DNA from: Izhakiella capsodis
Lineage (GTDB): Bacteria; Pseudomonadota; Gammaproteobacteria; Enterobacterales; Enterobacteriaceae
Assembly: GCF_900115045.1 (NCBI RefSeq)
Contig: NZ_FOVC01000001.1
Span: 620,001 to 684,000 of the forward strand
Reading direction: 5' to 3'
Length of the DNA stretch: 64,000 nucleotides
Below the pieces are notes generated by a model. It had not been told where the DNA came from and ran no database searches. It saw only the letters and a list, made by a program, of their open reading frames with translations. Position numbers and translations under genes: made by a program. Shown in pieces: positions 27,889-36,381 of the stretch; the first letter of the stretch is position 1; every line of letters begins with the position of its first letter.

Positions 27889-28683
27889 ATGAAAATGAAT
27901 AACATTCTGGCCGTTATGATGGCTACCGGCGTCATGCTGTCCGGTCAGGCTACTGCCGCAGATAAATCTGCCGCAACCTTTACCAGCGCGCAGGAAGCCC
28001 GTATTGGTGAAGTGGCCCGAGACTACCTGCTGGCCCATCCGGAGATCCTGGTTGAGGTCAGCCAGAAGCTGCAGGCACAGCAAGAGGAGGAGCAGCAGCA
28101 AGCGATGACGGCGGCCGTTATCAAGAATCAGGCCGCGCTGCTAATGGATAAAGGCACGCCTTCCTATGGTCCAGCAGATGCGAAAGTGACGGTCGTTGAG
28201 TTTTTCGATTACCAATGCATCTACTGTGCTCACTTGGCGCCAGCGCTGGAAAAAGTGATAAAGGCAAATCCAAACGTACGATTTGTGTTTAAGGAGTTCC
28301 CGATATTCGGCCAGCGCTGGCCGGCTTCGCTGAAAGCGGCGAAAACCGGGCTGCAGATCTGGAAGCAAAAAGGGGCTGACGCTTATCTTCAGTACCACAA
28401 TGCAATTTACGCTACCGGGCATAATGAGGGCAGGTTAACTGACAGTGACATCAGCAAGGCGGCCAGTGCGGTTAAATTCGACGCCAGTAAAGCGGCAGAT
28501 GTACAGGACACCCTGGATGCTATCAATACCCTGGCTCAGCAGCTGGGTTTTGGTGGCACACCTGCCCTGGTGGTGATGCCCACAACAGGTGCCTATGCTA
28601 ATAATGTGACGGTTATTCCGGGATTCACCAGCTCCGCAGCCCTGCAGGCAGCTATTAATAAGGCGGCAGGCGCAAAGGAGTAA
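27889..28683 (+). CDS. Secreted DsbA/ScsC-like thiol-disulfide oxidoreductase
   Basis: The 264-residue protein has a signal peptide ending ATAADK. A helical N-terminal region (about 30-80, YLLAHPEILVEVSQKLQAQQ plus a Glu/Gln run) follows, as in oligomeric ScsC/BcfH-type proteins. The thioredoxin domain has active site VVEFFDYQCIYCAHLAP and cis-Pro in GFGGTPALVV. It probably oxidises or isomerises disulfides in the periplasm. No ScsB-like partner gene is nearby and it stands alone in decayed DNA. The CIYC dipeptide differs from the CPHC of DsbA. GGAG lies 11 bases before the ATG. Confidence 0.88.
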   Translation: MKMNNILAVMMATGVMLSGQATAADKSAATFTSAQEARIGEVARDYLLAHPEILVEVSQKLQAQQEEEQQQAMTAAVIKNQAALLMDKGTPSYGPADAKVTVVEFFDYQCIYCAHLAPALEKVIKANPNVRFVFKEFPIFGQRWPASLKAAKTGLQIWKQKGADAYLQYHNAIYATGHNEGRLTDSDISKAASAVKFDASKAADVQDTLDAINTLAQQLGFGGTPALVVMPTTGAYANNVTVIPGFTSSAALQAAINKAAGAKE

Positions 28684-29290
28684 CCTTCTGAACTTGTCTG
28701 TTGATCGTGCATATAGAAACTGACGCGCGCACTGCTTTCAGTTTTTTCAACGCCGAAATCAGTGAAAAGCCTTTATGCTGATTCCGGCGTTTTCGTTACA
28801 AATATTCCTGTAAACAGTTATGCAATCTTACCATGCGTTATTTTTGGTTCTCAGCCGTCTATCAGATCTGGTGTATATGCCACTGTACTATAGCCACCTG
28901 TTTTTCGCACAAACAGGAAGGGCAGCACGCTGGAACGGATAAAGAGCACCGTTGATTTGGTGCAGCCGCATATTTCGTCTACTCCTTTATCTTCCCTGAA
29001 AGCGTGCTGGCAAAAAAGAGATGGCGGATAACTTTCGGTTAATGCCGGTATTTTGCTGCGTGTAAGGCAGAGTCGCTTAATTTAATAATATTCACAATTC
29101 TTACTTTAGTATGCACGGGTAATTCCTGGCGATTTTTCAGGCGGATGACAATACGACGATTATCTTTTAATCTTACAAAGTAATGCTCCAGTTAATTGCA
29201 TTTTTTATATAATTGGTCAGCTGGTTTCCGACGCCCAGGCGGAATGAGGAATACTATCTGGCAGGCGTATACTGGATAGCTGTACGGGTT
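28684..29290. other. Gene-free stretch left of IS1, with an imperfect inverted repeat
   Basis: No coding sequence is supported. AGCACGCT (28924-28931) and GATAAAG are mirrored by CTTTATC and AGCGTGCT (29001-29008), an 85-base imperfect hairpin that could be a small repeat element. The right end abuts the IS1 left terminal repeat directly. Confidence 0.4.
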
Positions 29291-29348
29291 GGTGATGCCT
29301 CTAATTGGTTGAATCCGATGTATAATGCAGGCTTTTTGAGGTTCTCTC

Positions 29349-29645
29349 ATGGCTAGCGTTAATGTTCATTGTCCCCGTTGTCAGTCTGCTCAGGTTTATC
29401 GTCATGGTCAGAACCCTAAAGGCCATGACAGATTTCGCTGCCGTGACTGCCACCGCGTGTTTCAGCTCACTTACGTCTATGAAGCCCGTAAGCCGGGCGT
29501 TAAAGAGCAGATCACTGAGATGACCTTCAATGGTGCCGGCGTTCGTGATACCGCCAGAGTGCTGAAAGTTGGCATTAACACCGTCATCCGTACTTTAAAA
29601 ACTCGCGCCAAAGCGAATAACGTCTTCACCCGTTGCCCACGCTGA
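29349..29645 (+). CDS. insA: IS1 InsA-like protein (frame altered at 3' end)
   Basis: The zinc-ribbon N-terminus (VHCPRCQSAQVYRHG and FRCRDCHRVFQ) and HTH region (GAGVRDTARVLKVGINTVIRTLK) match InsA, the DNA-binding regulator of IS1. In IS1 the frame passes an A6C slippery run; here the run at 29597-29602 is A5C. As a result InsA reads on for a further 15 residues (TRAKANNVFTRCPR) instead of ending about 6 codons after the run. Confidence 0.85.
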   Translation: MASVNVHCPRCQSAQVYRHGQNPKGHDRFRCRDCHRVFQLTYVYEARKPGVKEQITEMTFNGAGVRDTARVLKVGINTVIRTLKTRAKANNVFTRCPR

Positions 29646-30042
29646 TGTGGCGCTTATCTGTGAACTCGATGAGCAATGGAGCTTTGTTGGCAGTAAAGCC
29701 CGGCAGCACTGGCTCTGGTACGCATACAACACCAAAACAGGCGGTGTACTGGCCTACACTTTTGGTCCCCGGACCGATGAAACCTGCCGGGAGCTACTGG
29801 CACTGCTCACGCCATTCAACATTGGCATGATCACCAGCGACGACTGGGGCAGCTATCGCCGTGAGGTGCCGAAGGATAAGCATCTGACAGGCAAAATATT
29901 CACCCAACGAATTGAGCGTAATAACCTGACGCTCCGCACTCGCATAAAGCGTCTGATTCGTAAAACGATCTGCTTCTCGCGCTCAGTTGAGCTGCACGAA
30001 AAAGTTATCGGAGCGTTTATTGAAAAATATATGTTCTACTAA
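29599..30042 (+). pseudogene. insB: IS1 transposase catalytic part (InsB'), apparently out of -1 frame with insA
   Basis: The frame open from 29599 reads KLAPKRITSSPVAHADVALI and then DEQW, aligning with the InsB' entry of IS1. It continues to TSDDWGSYRR and the C-terminal RSVELHEKVIGAFIEKY, so the DDE region looks intact. IS1 makes its transposase by a -1 shift on A6C. With A5C the -1 frame meets a stop within about 7 codons and InsB' lies in the remaining frame. The element is therefore probably not able to make normal fusion transposase unless slippage restores a base. Confidence 0.75.
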
Positions 30043-30056
30043 TTGGAGACATTACC

Positions 30057-30441
30057 CTTTGCCAGTCATCATTTTCTTTTCAGTACGCCATACCAACGGA
30101 CAATATTTGCTCAGGCATATATTAAGAAACACTATCCAAGTAATCTGGAGGGTTACACTAATGTCAGATACAACATGCACAATGAATTCCTTGAGGTATT
30201 GACCTTGCAGGGTGTTTTCGGTTTGATTTTTTTTGTATTGATTTACCTTACTTTTCTGTGGATTGCGATAACAAAAAAAGTATCTACATCAGCAGCACTG
30301 CCTTTATGCGTTATGTTTGTTTGCGGCCTGACAGATTCCGTATTAATTAATGCACAGACGGCAATGCTTTTCCTGATATCTCTAACGTTGTGCGCTATTT
30401 CTGTTAGGGATCCTAAGTCAAATTGTAAAGAAATGAACTAA
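30057..30441 (+). pseudogene. waaL: O-antigen ligase (WaaL) C-terminal fragment, cut by IS1
   Basis: About 127 residues are open from the IS1 junction. They include the family motif MHNEFLEVLTLQG and two or three hydrophobic segments (VFGLIFFVLIYLTFLWIAI, LPLCVMFVCGLTDSVL, AMLFLISLTLCAI). WaaL joins O-antigen to lipid A-core in the inner membrane and needs about 400 residues, so this is a 3' remnant. The 5' part is not found left of the IS, so a deletion accompanied or followed the insertion. Another lipid-linked glycan polymerase/ligase of the same fold is possible. Confidence 0.7.
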
Positions 30442-30776
30442 AAGCAACTGTTTTGATTATTAGAATAATGGAGTAGCGTGATGGTGCGATTAACTCCATT
30501 TTATTCTTTCGGACTTCATACCTGCTGGTAAATTGGGGTTATTTCAGATATTTTTTCAGTTAGGCTGTCCTGCGTTTCTGCTGCTCAGAAGGAGTATACA
30601 TTTTTCCGAGTATAAACCTATACTCCATACATGGAGATAAATCTTCTATTCAGATTCCCCGAACGCCGTTAATTTTCCTATACGCAATAGAATAGTGTCG
30701 CGCCAGCCCGGTGTGCGATTCACGATTGACCTGAAGAGGGCACGGACGCCGTCGTTTTTCCGGAATGCCTCTTCAG
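30442..30776. other. Gene-free region between waaL fragment and sigma-54 activator
   Basis: Nothing is supported here. It contains short AT-rich text and the 3' flank of the convergent regulator gene. Confidence 0.4.
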
Positions 30777-32210
30777 TTATGGCATGACCCCCAATCTGAT
30801 GGCGTACTTTTTGATCTTGTAATGAAGTGTGGTACGCGACACCTTCAGTATTCGCGCTGCTTCCGCAATGCGTCCGTTAGCCTGATTGATGGCCTGTACG
30901 ATCAATTTTTGTTCAAACTTCTCCACTTCTGTAATCAGATCGCCAGTCAGAATATGGCTTTCAGAATGAGGTGCTGGTAATTCCGGTAAGGCTTCTAACT
31001 CTGCCATCGGAAGTAGCTCTGCCTCTTCATCGTCAAAAATAATCTTCTCCAGTGGTCCATCGCGATCCTGCATAATCATGCTGCGTACCAGAGTGTTTTC
31101 CAGCATGCGGACGTTGCCCGGCCATGGATGAATCAGCAGCGTGCGGGCAGCAATATCGCTTAACCCCTGAATATCTTTCTCAACGTTATCGCGGTATTTA
31201 TCAATGAAATAGTTGGAGAGCAGCAGAATATCCTCCGGACGTGCAGAGAGCGGTGGCAACAGAAGTGTCCCCACACTCAGGCGGTAAAAAAGGTCGGAAC
31301 GAAGCTTACCCTGTTGTAATAGCCGGATGGGGGAGTCATTCATGGCGGCAACGATGCGAACATCGGACGTCTGCTGTTGGTTTCCCCCCAGTTTCCAGAA
31401 GGTTTTGTCATGCAAAAAACGCAAAAGTTTGCTCTGCATTTCCAGTGGCAGCGAATTGAGTTCATCAAGAAACAGAGTGCCACCGTCTGCAAGCTCCAGA
31501 TATCCCTGGCTGTTCTCAGCGCCGGTAAATGCGCCCTTTACCGTACCAAATAACGTACTCTCAATAAGTGTTGGCGGCAGCGCGCCGCAGTTCAGGGCGA
31601 TAAAGGGCTTGTCGGCTCTTTTGCTGTGACGATGGATAAGGCGGGAAAATAACTCCTTGCCGGTTCCGGTCTCACCGACGATCATCACCGGGACATCGCT
31701 TGCCGCCAGCCGTTTTCCCTTCTCAATCAGGACCAGCATTGCGGGGTTTTCCGTGATAATACGGTACTTGTCTTCCTTTTCCCGGGCGTAAAGCAGGTGG
31801 TTCAGCTCTACCACTTGTTCCTGTAAACGCCGGACTCCGGAGAGGTTACGGCCAATTTCGATCACCCCAACCCGCTGCCCGTAGCTGTCGTAGAGTGGCG
31901 CAGTGGTATGCTGATAATCCACTGCCTGCCCTCTGGCATTGTAGTAAATCTGATAGTGCCCGATATATTCATTGCCCTTTTTCAGTGCTGTCAGCATGGT
32001 GCTCTGGTTCTCTTTCATTCTGGGATAGACGTCAAGCATGTGCTGTCCCATTGCCTGTTCGATGGTTGAGCCATCCAGGTCCGCGCTCTCCTGGTTGTAA
32101 TACACATATTTCCCTTCGTGATTAATGACAGCCAATGGCTGATGAATAAGATCGAAAAAGCGCGCAAACATGCGCAGGGCGTCCTGTAATTCCGGAGCAA
32201 TAGCAGGCAT
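30777..32210 (-). CDS. Sigma-54-dependent transcriptional activator (PAS-AAA+-Fis HTH)
   Basis: The 477-residue enhancer-binding protein has an N-terminal PAS-like sensor (about 12-130, FDLIHQPLAVINHEGKYVYY). The AAA+ domain carries Walker A in VGETGTGKELFSRLIH, the sigma-54 contact loop GAFTGA, Walker B in GGTLFLDELNSLP and the sensor-II region HPWPGNVRMLENTL. The C-terminal Fis-type HTH reads NGRIAEAARILKVSRTTLHYKI. It is divergent from the decarboxylase operon, which has a consensus -24/-12 promoter, so it very likely activates that operon in response to an amino acid or related signal. ATG at 32210 is chosen for its AGGAAAGAG ribosome site; an open extension to 32258 lacks one. Confidence 0.92.
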   Translation of the reverse strand: MPAIAPELQDALRMFARFFDLIHQPLAVINHEGKYVYYNQESADLDGSTIEQAMGQHMLDVYPRMKENQSTMLTALKKGNEYIGHYQIYYNARGQAVDYQHTTAPLYDSYGQRVGVIEIGRNLSGVRRLQEQVVELNHLLYAREKEDKYRIITENPAMLVLIEKGKRLAASDVPVMIVGETGTGKELFSRLIHRHSKRADKPFIALNCGALPPTLIESTLFGTVKGAFTGAENSQGYLELADGGTLFLDELNSLPLEMQSKLLRFLHDKTFWKLGGNQQQTSDVRIVAAMNDSPIRLLQQGKLRSDLFYRLSVGTLLLPPLSARPEDILLLSNYFIDKYRDNVEKDIQGLSDIAARTLLIHPWPGNVRMLENTLVRSMIMQDRDGPLEKIIFDDEEAELLPMAELEALPELPAPHSESHILTGDLITEVEKFEQKLIVQAINQANGRIAEAARILKVSRTTLHYKIKKYAIRLGVMP

Positions 32211-32314
32211 CAGATACTCTTTCCTGTTGATGTTTTCAGACAGACGGAAATTCGTCATTCAGATGAAAAATCTATCTTAAGACAAGAAGTAATTCTAGTT
32301 GGTTTTATTAACCT

Positions 32315-32353
32315 ATTGATTATCAATCAAAAAAAATTGGCACATCAATTGCT
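32315..32353 (+). promoter_or_regulatory. Sigma-54 promoter of the decarboxylase operon, with a flanking palindrome
   Basis: TGGCAC-ATCAA-TTGCT at 32338-32353 is an exact match to the -24/-12 consensus TGGCAC-N5-TTGCW. Transcription should begin near 32365, 30 bases before the decarboxylase start. A perfect 13-base palindrome ATTGATTATCAAT lies at 32315-32327 just upstream and could bind the activator or an architectural protein. Confidence 0.88.
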
Positions 32354-32394
32354 TTATGAAAATATCCACAACTATCCCGTGATGAGAGGTTCTT

Positions 32395-33792
32395 ATGTCT
32401 GACAGTATTGCTGCTAACTACAACCGGTTGCGCCAGCGTGTGATTGAAAATGACCGTCGTTTCAGCGCCTGCGAAGGAAAGCTCTGTTTCGAAGGTGTTG
32501 ATGTTGAATCACTGGCTAAAAAATACGGGACGCCGTTCTACGTGTTCTCGGAACCGGAAATCGTGCGCAACGTGCGCGAAATCGAACAAGCCTTTGCTGC
32601 TCACCCGAACACCAAAACTTTTTTCGCTTCCAAAACCTGCTCGGTAATGGGGGTGTTGAAAGCAATCAAAGACGCCGGTATCTGCGCAGAAGCCAACTCC
32701 AGGTACGAAGTGCGTAAATGTCTGGAAATCGGTTTCCGCGGCGATCAAATCGTGTTCAACGGGGTGGTAAAAAAACCCGAGGATCTGGAGTACGCTATCG
32801 CCAACGATCTCTATCTGATTAACGTCGACAGTCTGTACGAGCTGGATCATATTGATGCGATTTCGCGCCGCCTGAAAAAAACCGCTAACGTCTGTGTGCG
32901 TGTCGAACCTAATGTTCCTTCCGCTACCCATGCGGAGCTGGTTACTGCCTATCATGCCAAGTCAGGTCTGGATCTTGAGCAGGCGGAAGAAACCTGCCGA
33001 CGCATTCTTGAGATGCCTTTTGTCCATCTTCGTGGTCTGCATATGCATGTGGGGGATCAGGTACCGGAATCCGAACCGTTTGCCAAAGCGACGAAAGTGC
33101 TGGTCGATGAATCACGTCGCCTGGAGGAAGTGCTTGGCATCAAATTTGATCTAATCAATGTTGGTGGCGGCATTCCGGTTCCTTATAAGTACGATGACGA
33201 GAACGGTGATCCGCTGAAAGACAACATGTATGCCGGAATAACCGCTAAGGACTTCGCTGATGCGGTGATCAGTGAGGTACATAAGTGGCGCACGGACGTG
33301 CAAATCTGCATTGAACCCGGGCGTAAAGTGACCAGTTCTGCTGCGGTTCTGCTTACCGATGTCTCCTGCGAAAAACGCAAAACCAACTACGATGTGGACG
33401 GCAATATCGAATGTCATGTGGAGTGGAAATTTGTTGATGCAGGCTACAGCGTGCTCTCTGACAGTCAGCACTTCGACTGGTTTTTCTATGTCTATAACGC
33501 GTCGCGCATTACCGAAGCACATGACGAGTATATCAAGCTGGCAGGACCCCTGTGTGACGGTGGGGACTATTTCCATATGGGAGTGAAAGGTGAGGAGTTC
33601 CTGTTGCCGAAAACCACTGAAGTAGGGGACACCGTCGTGTTTCTCGATGCGGGTGCTTACACCATTGAGAGCCAGACAGTTTATAACAATCGCCCGCGCA
33701 CCGCCGTGGTCATGATCGATAATGAGGGTAAAGACCGACTTATTCGCCGCGAGGATACTTACCAGGATATGGTTGGATACGACATCTATTAA
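32395..33792 (+). CDS. Fold-III PLP decarboxylase, D-ornithine/D-lysine (or DAP-like) type
   Basis: The 465-residue enzyme has the alanine-racemase-like barrel and beta-domain of DapDC/ornithine decarboxylases. PLP Lys is in FFASKTCSVMG (about residue 82), the substrate helix in AEANSRYEV, HMHVGDQ, the phosphate-binding GGGIPVPY, EPGRKV, and the active-site Cys in GPLCDGGDYFHMG. It removes the alpha-carboxylate from a diamino acid. The neighbourhood (sigma-54 activator, permease, ornithine-racemase-like protein) matches the Salmonella locus that encodes a D-ornithine/D-lysine decarboxylase. I therefore prefer that activity over lysine biosynthesis, but substrate and stereochemistry are inferred. 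Confidence 0.88.
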   Translation: MSDSIAANYNRLRQRVIENDRRFSACEGKLCFEGVDVESLAKKYGTPFYVFSEPEIVRNVREIEQAFAAHPNTKTFFASKTCSVMGVLKAIKDAGICAEANSRYEVRKCLEIGFRGDQIVFNGVVKKPEDLEYAIANDLYLINVDSLYELDHIDAISRRLKKTANVCVRVEPNVPSATHAELVTAYHAKSGLDLEQAEETCRRILEMPFVHLRGLHMHVGDQVPESEPFAKATKVLVDESRRLEEVLGIKFDLINVGGGIPVPYKYDDENGDPLKDNMYAGITAKDFADAVISEVHKWRTDVQICIEPGRKVTSSAAVLLTDVSCEKRKTNYDVDGNIECHVEWKFVDAGYSVLSDSQHFDWFFYVYNASRITEAHDEYIKLAGPLCDGGDYFHMGVKGEEFLLPKTTEVGDTVVFLDAGAYTIESQTVYNNRPRTAVVMIDNEGKDRLIRREDTYQDMVGYDIY

Positions 33793-33802
33793 TTGTCGCA
33801 AA

Positions 33803-33830
33803 GGGGAGCTCTATGCTCCCCGTTTTGTTT
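33803..33830 (+). terminator. Intra-operon terminator or attenuator
   Basis: GGGGAGC/GCTCCCC (33803-33821, 7-bp stem) is followed by GTTTTGTTT. It lies between the decarboxylase stop and the permease ribosome site, so it probably lowers permease and racemase expression relative to the decarboxylase. Confidence 0.7.
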
Positions 33831-33841
33831 CGGAGATAACG

Positions 33842-35263
33842 ATGAGTGATAAAAATTCAGGGTTGCTTGGCAGTAAAGACATTATTTTTATGAATGTTAT
33901 TGCCATTCTCAGCCTGCGGCAAATTCCTAACGTTGCCCCTTACGGCGCATCCGCTATGGTCCTCTGGGTTCTGGCCGCATTTTGTCTTTTTTTCCCGCTG
34001 GCAATGGTGTGTGGAGAGCTGTCCACTGGCTGGCCAAAAGACGGTGGAATATTTGTCTGGATAAAAGAGGCTTTTGGCAAGCGTATTGCCTGGATGGTGG
34101 TCGTCTGCTTTCTGTTCTCCTGCGTCCTGTTCTTCCCTCTGATGCTGCAATTTGGTTTCACCGCGCTGGGCTATATGTTCAGTGCCGGTCTGGCGCAAAA
34201 TAAAGTCTTTATTGGAGTGGGTTCAGCGGTCATTTTCTGGTTGCTGACGATGATGAACATCCGCGGTATGGAGTGGACTAAAATCATAAACAGCATCAGC
34301 GCCTGGTGTGGCGTGTTTATTCCTTCTGCCATCCTGATCCTGTTGGCGATTGTGTGGCTGATCACCGGTCATCCGATGCAAACAAACTACGCCAGCGTGT
34401 CAGACTGGATACCCGACCTGAGCCACTGGAACACCATTGTGTTTCTGTCCAGCATGATGTTTGCCTTCGCCGGTCTGGAAGTTGCACCAATGATTGCCGG
34501 ACGCACCCGCAATCCACAGCGTGACTTTCCGCGTGCGATGGCTTTTTCAGCCGCGGTTATCGTGGGGATTTACATGATCGGCACTTGGGCGTTGAACACT
34601 CTGCTGCCCGCGGGAAAAACCGATATCGTTGCCGGAGTCATGCAGGCCATGCACTCCGCAGCTGCAACGCTACATATGCCCTGGTTGCTCCCGGTAATGG
34701 CGATTTGCATGTTCTTTGGGGCGCTGGGGCAGATTAATTCCTGGCTGGTTGGCCCCATCTATATGCTGCAGGAAGCTTCACGAGAAGATAACCTGCTCGG
34801 CGAGCGTATTGGCCGACTGCATCCTAAGTACCAGACACCGGCTTTTGCGCTGATCATGCAGGCAGTGATTGTCACCCTGCTTTGTTTCTCTACCTTTATC
34901 TCAACCAGCGTCGCCGCCGCCTACTGGATGCTGACCGCCCTGACCACCATCACTTACTTTATTCCCTATATGGTGATGTTTCCGGCTTTTTGCCGTCTGC
35001 GCATAAGCCAGCCGGATACCCCGCGCAGCTTTAAAATCCCGGGCAAAATTCTGCCGGTGTTGTTACCCATCATGGGCTTTATCTCCGTCACATTTGCCGT
35101 GTTTCTGCTGTTTATCCCACCGTCTCAGATCAATATGGGGGGATATCTTCAGTACGCAGGTAAAATTATTGGCGGCGCGCTGCTGGCATTCATTGTTGCG
35201 GAAGTCATATACCACCGTGCCCAGAAGCGCAACGCGCATCTGGCGTCAGAAGGGAAGATTTAA
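33842..35263 (+). CDS. Amino acid permease (APC superfamily, glutamate:GABA antiporter-like)
   Basis: The 473-residue integral membrane protein has about 12 hydrophobic segments. It begins SGLLGSKDIIFMNVIAIL and contains the APC consensus ELSTGWPKDGGIFVWIKEAFG and FAFAGLEVAPMIAGRTRNPQRDFP. Flanked by a decarboxylase and a racemase, it may import the diamino acid or exchange it for the polyamine product. A GGAG site precedes the ATG. The longer open frame reaching back into the decarboxylase gene is not used. The stop is 2 bases from the racemase start. Confidence 0.88.
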   Translation: MSDKNSGLLGSKDIIFMNVIAILSLRQIPNVAPYGASAMVLWVLAAFCLFFPLAMVCGELSTGWPKDGGIFVWIKEAFGKRIAWMVVVCFLFSCVLFFPLMLQFGFTALGYMFSAGLAQNKVFIGVGSAVIFWLLTMMNIRGMEWTKIINSISAWCGVFIPSAILILLAIVWLITGHPMQTNYASVSDWIPDLSHWNTIVFLSSMMFAFAGLEVAPMIAGRTRNPQRDFPRAMAFSAAVIVGIYMIGTWALNTLLPAGKTDIVAGVMQAMHSAAATLHMPWLLPVMAICMFFGALGQINSWLVGPIYMLQEASREDNLLGERIGRLHPKYQTPAFALIMQAVIVTLLCFSTFISTSVAAAYWMLTALTTITYFIPYMVMFPAFCRLRISQPDTPRSFKIPGKILPVLLPIMGFISVTFAVFLLFIPPSQINMGGYLQYAGKIIGGALLAFIVAEVIYHRAQKRNAHLASEGKI

Positions 35264-35265
35264 AA

Positions 35266-36369
35266 ATGTATATGCCGATACTTGAAATTGATTTGAACAA
35301 GCTGCGTGACAATGCCTTCGTTGAAAAAACGCTGTTGCAGAAGCAGGGCGTCGAGGTCATGGCGGTGAACAAAGTGTTTGACGGCTGCATTGAAACTGCC
35401 CGTGCCGTCATGGAGGGCGGGATTAACGTCATTGCCGAATCCCGCACCTATAATCTGAAAAAGATACGCGAGACGGGCTGTACTACCTGCCTGTTACGCA
35501 GTCCCTGTCTCAGTGAAATCGAAGACGTGGTGCGCTACGCTGACATCAGTCTGAACAGCGAGCCTCCCGTTCTGCGCGCGCTGGCTGCCGAAGCTGTACG
35601 CCAGAAAAAAACGCATCAGGTTTTGCTGATGATAGATATGGGCGATTTACGTGAAGGGATCTGGTTTGAAGACTATCCACAGATCCTTGAGACAGTAAGA
35701 CTGATTGAGGAACTGCCGGGCCTGGCGTTGTATGGCATGGGTACCAATTTCAATTGCTATGGAACTGTATTGCCTACCGTGAAGAACGGCGAGGATTTTA
35801 TTGCCATCGTCAAACGCGTGGAATCCGATACCGGTAGTAAAGTTCGTCGCCTCTCGGCCGGAAACTGTACCAGCTATCACCTGATTGACAAAGGGCTCTG
35901 GCCACAGGCGCTTAATCATCTGCGTATTGGCGGTCTGCACCAGTTCGGCATTGAATATGTCGATATGAAATATCTCGATGAATTTCACCACTCCACCAAG
36001 GCTGTAGGCAGAGCATCTTCAGACCTCTACCGCTTCTATGCGGAGATCATCGAACTCAACAGCAAACCGACCGTACCCGTTGGTGAGCTGGGCGTTGATG
36101 CCTTTCTCCAACCGAAAACCTTTGAGGATCACGGTACGCGCAAACGCGCGCTGCTCGCTTTTGGTCGTCAGGACGTCCCGGCAGAAAATTGCGTACCGCA
36201 GGATGACGCTATAACGATGTTAGGACAGACAAGCGACCACACTCTGATAGATATTGAGGATTCTGCCCAGTCGCTGAAAGTGGGCGATACGGTCTGTTTT
36301 GAACTGGACTATACCGGGCTGCTGATGGCATGCCAGACACGGGGTGTAGCGCTACGCTTTATCCGTTAA
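35266..36369 (+). CDS. Alanine/ornithine racemase family PLP enzyme (Orr-like)
   Basis: The 367-residue barrel protein of the alanine racemase fold has its PLP Lys in VMAVNKVFDGCIE near residue 36. Further family segments are IDMGDLREGIWFED, LSAGNCTSYHLI, LNHLRIGGLHQFGIEY and GELGVDAFLQP. It resembles ornithine racemase of amino-acid-fermenting clostridia rather than housekeeping Alr. In this operon it would interconvert L- and D-ornithine or lysine, feeding or sparing the decarboxylase. It starts 2 bases after the permease, so translation is coupled. The substrate is inferred. Confidence 0.84.
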   Translation: MYMPILEIDLNKLRDNAFVEKTLLQKQGVEVMAVNKVFDGCIETARAVMEGGINVIAESRTYNLKKIRETGCTTCLLRSPCLSEIEDVVRYADISLNSEPPVLRALAAEAVRQKKTHQVLLMIDMGDLREGIWFEDYPQILETVRLIEELPGLALYGMGTNFNCYGTVLPTVKNGEDFIAIVKRVESDTGSKVRRLSAGNCTSYHLIDKGLWPQALNHLRIGGLHQFGIEYVDMKYLDEFHHSTKAVGRASSDLYRFYAEIIELNSKPTVPVGELGVDAFLQPKTFEDHGTRKRALLAFGRQDVPAENCVPQDDAITMLGQTSDHTLIDIEDSAQSLKVGDTVCFELDYTGLLMACQTRGVALRFIR

Positions 36370-36381
36370 CGCGAAAACAAT

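Larger units (their letters stand above)
29291..30056 (+). mobile_element. IS1-family insertion sequence (766 bp), without target duplication
   Basis: The left end GGTGATGCCTCTAATT (29291) and the reverse complement of the right end GGTAATGTCTCCAATT (30056) match at 13 of 16 positions. Size and the insA/insB arrangement are those of IS1. The 9 bases outside each end (GTACGGGTT and CTTTGCCAG) do not match, so there is no target-site duplication. The right junction lies inside an O-antigen ligase gene. Confidence 0.88.

Noticed and set aside
32509..33801. Long minus-strand frames (148 and 216 codons) opposite the decarboxylase
   Set aside because: They overlap a strongly supported PLP decarboxylase on the other strand and lack ribosome sites and motifs.
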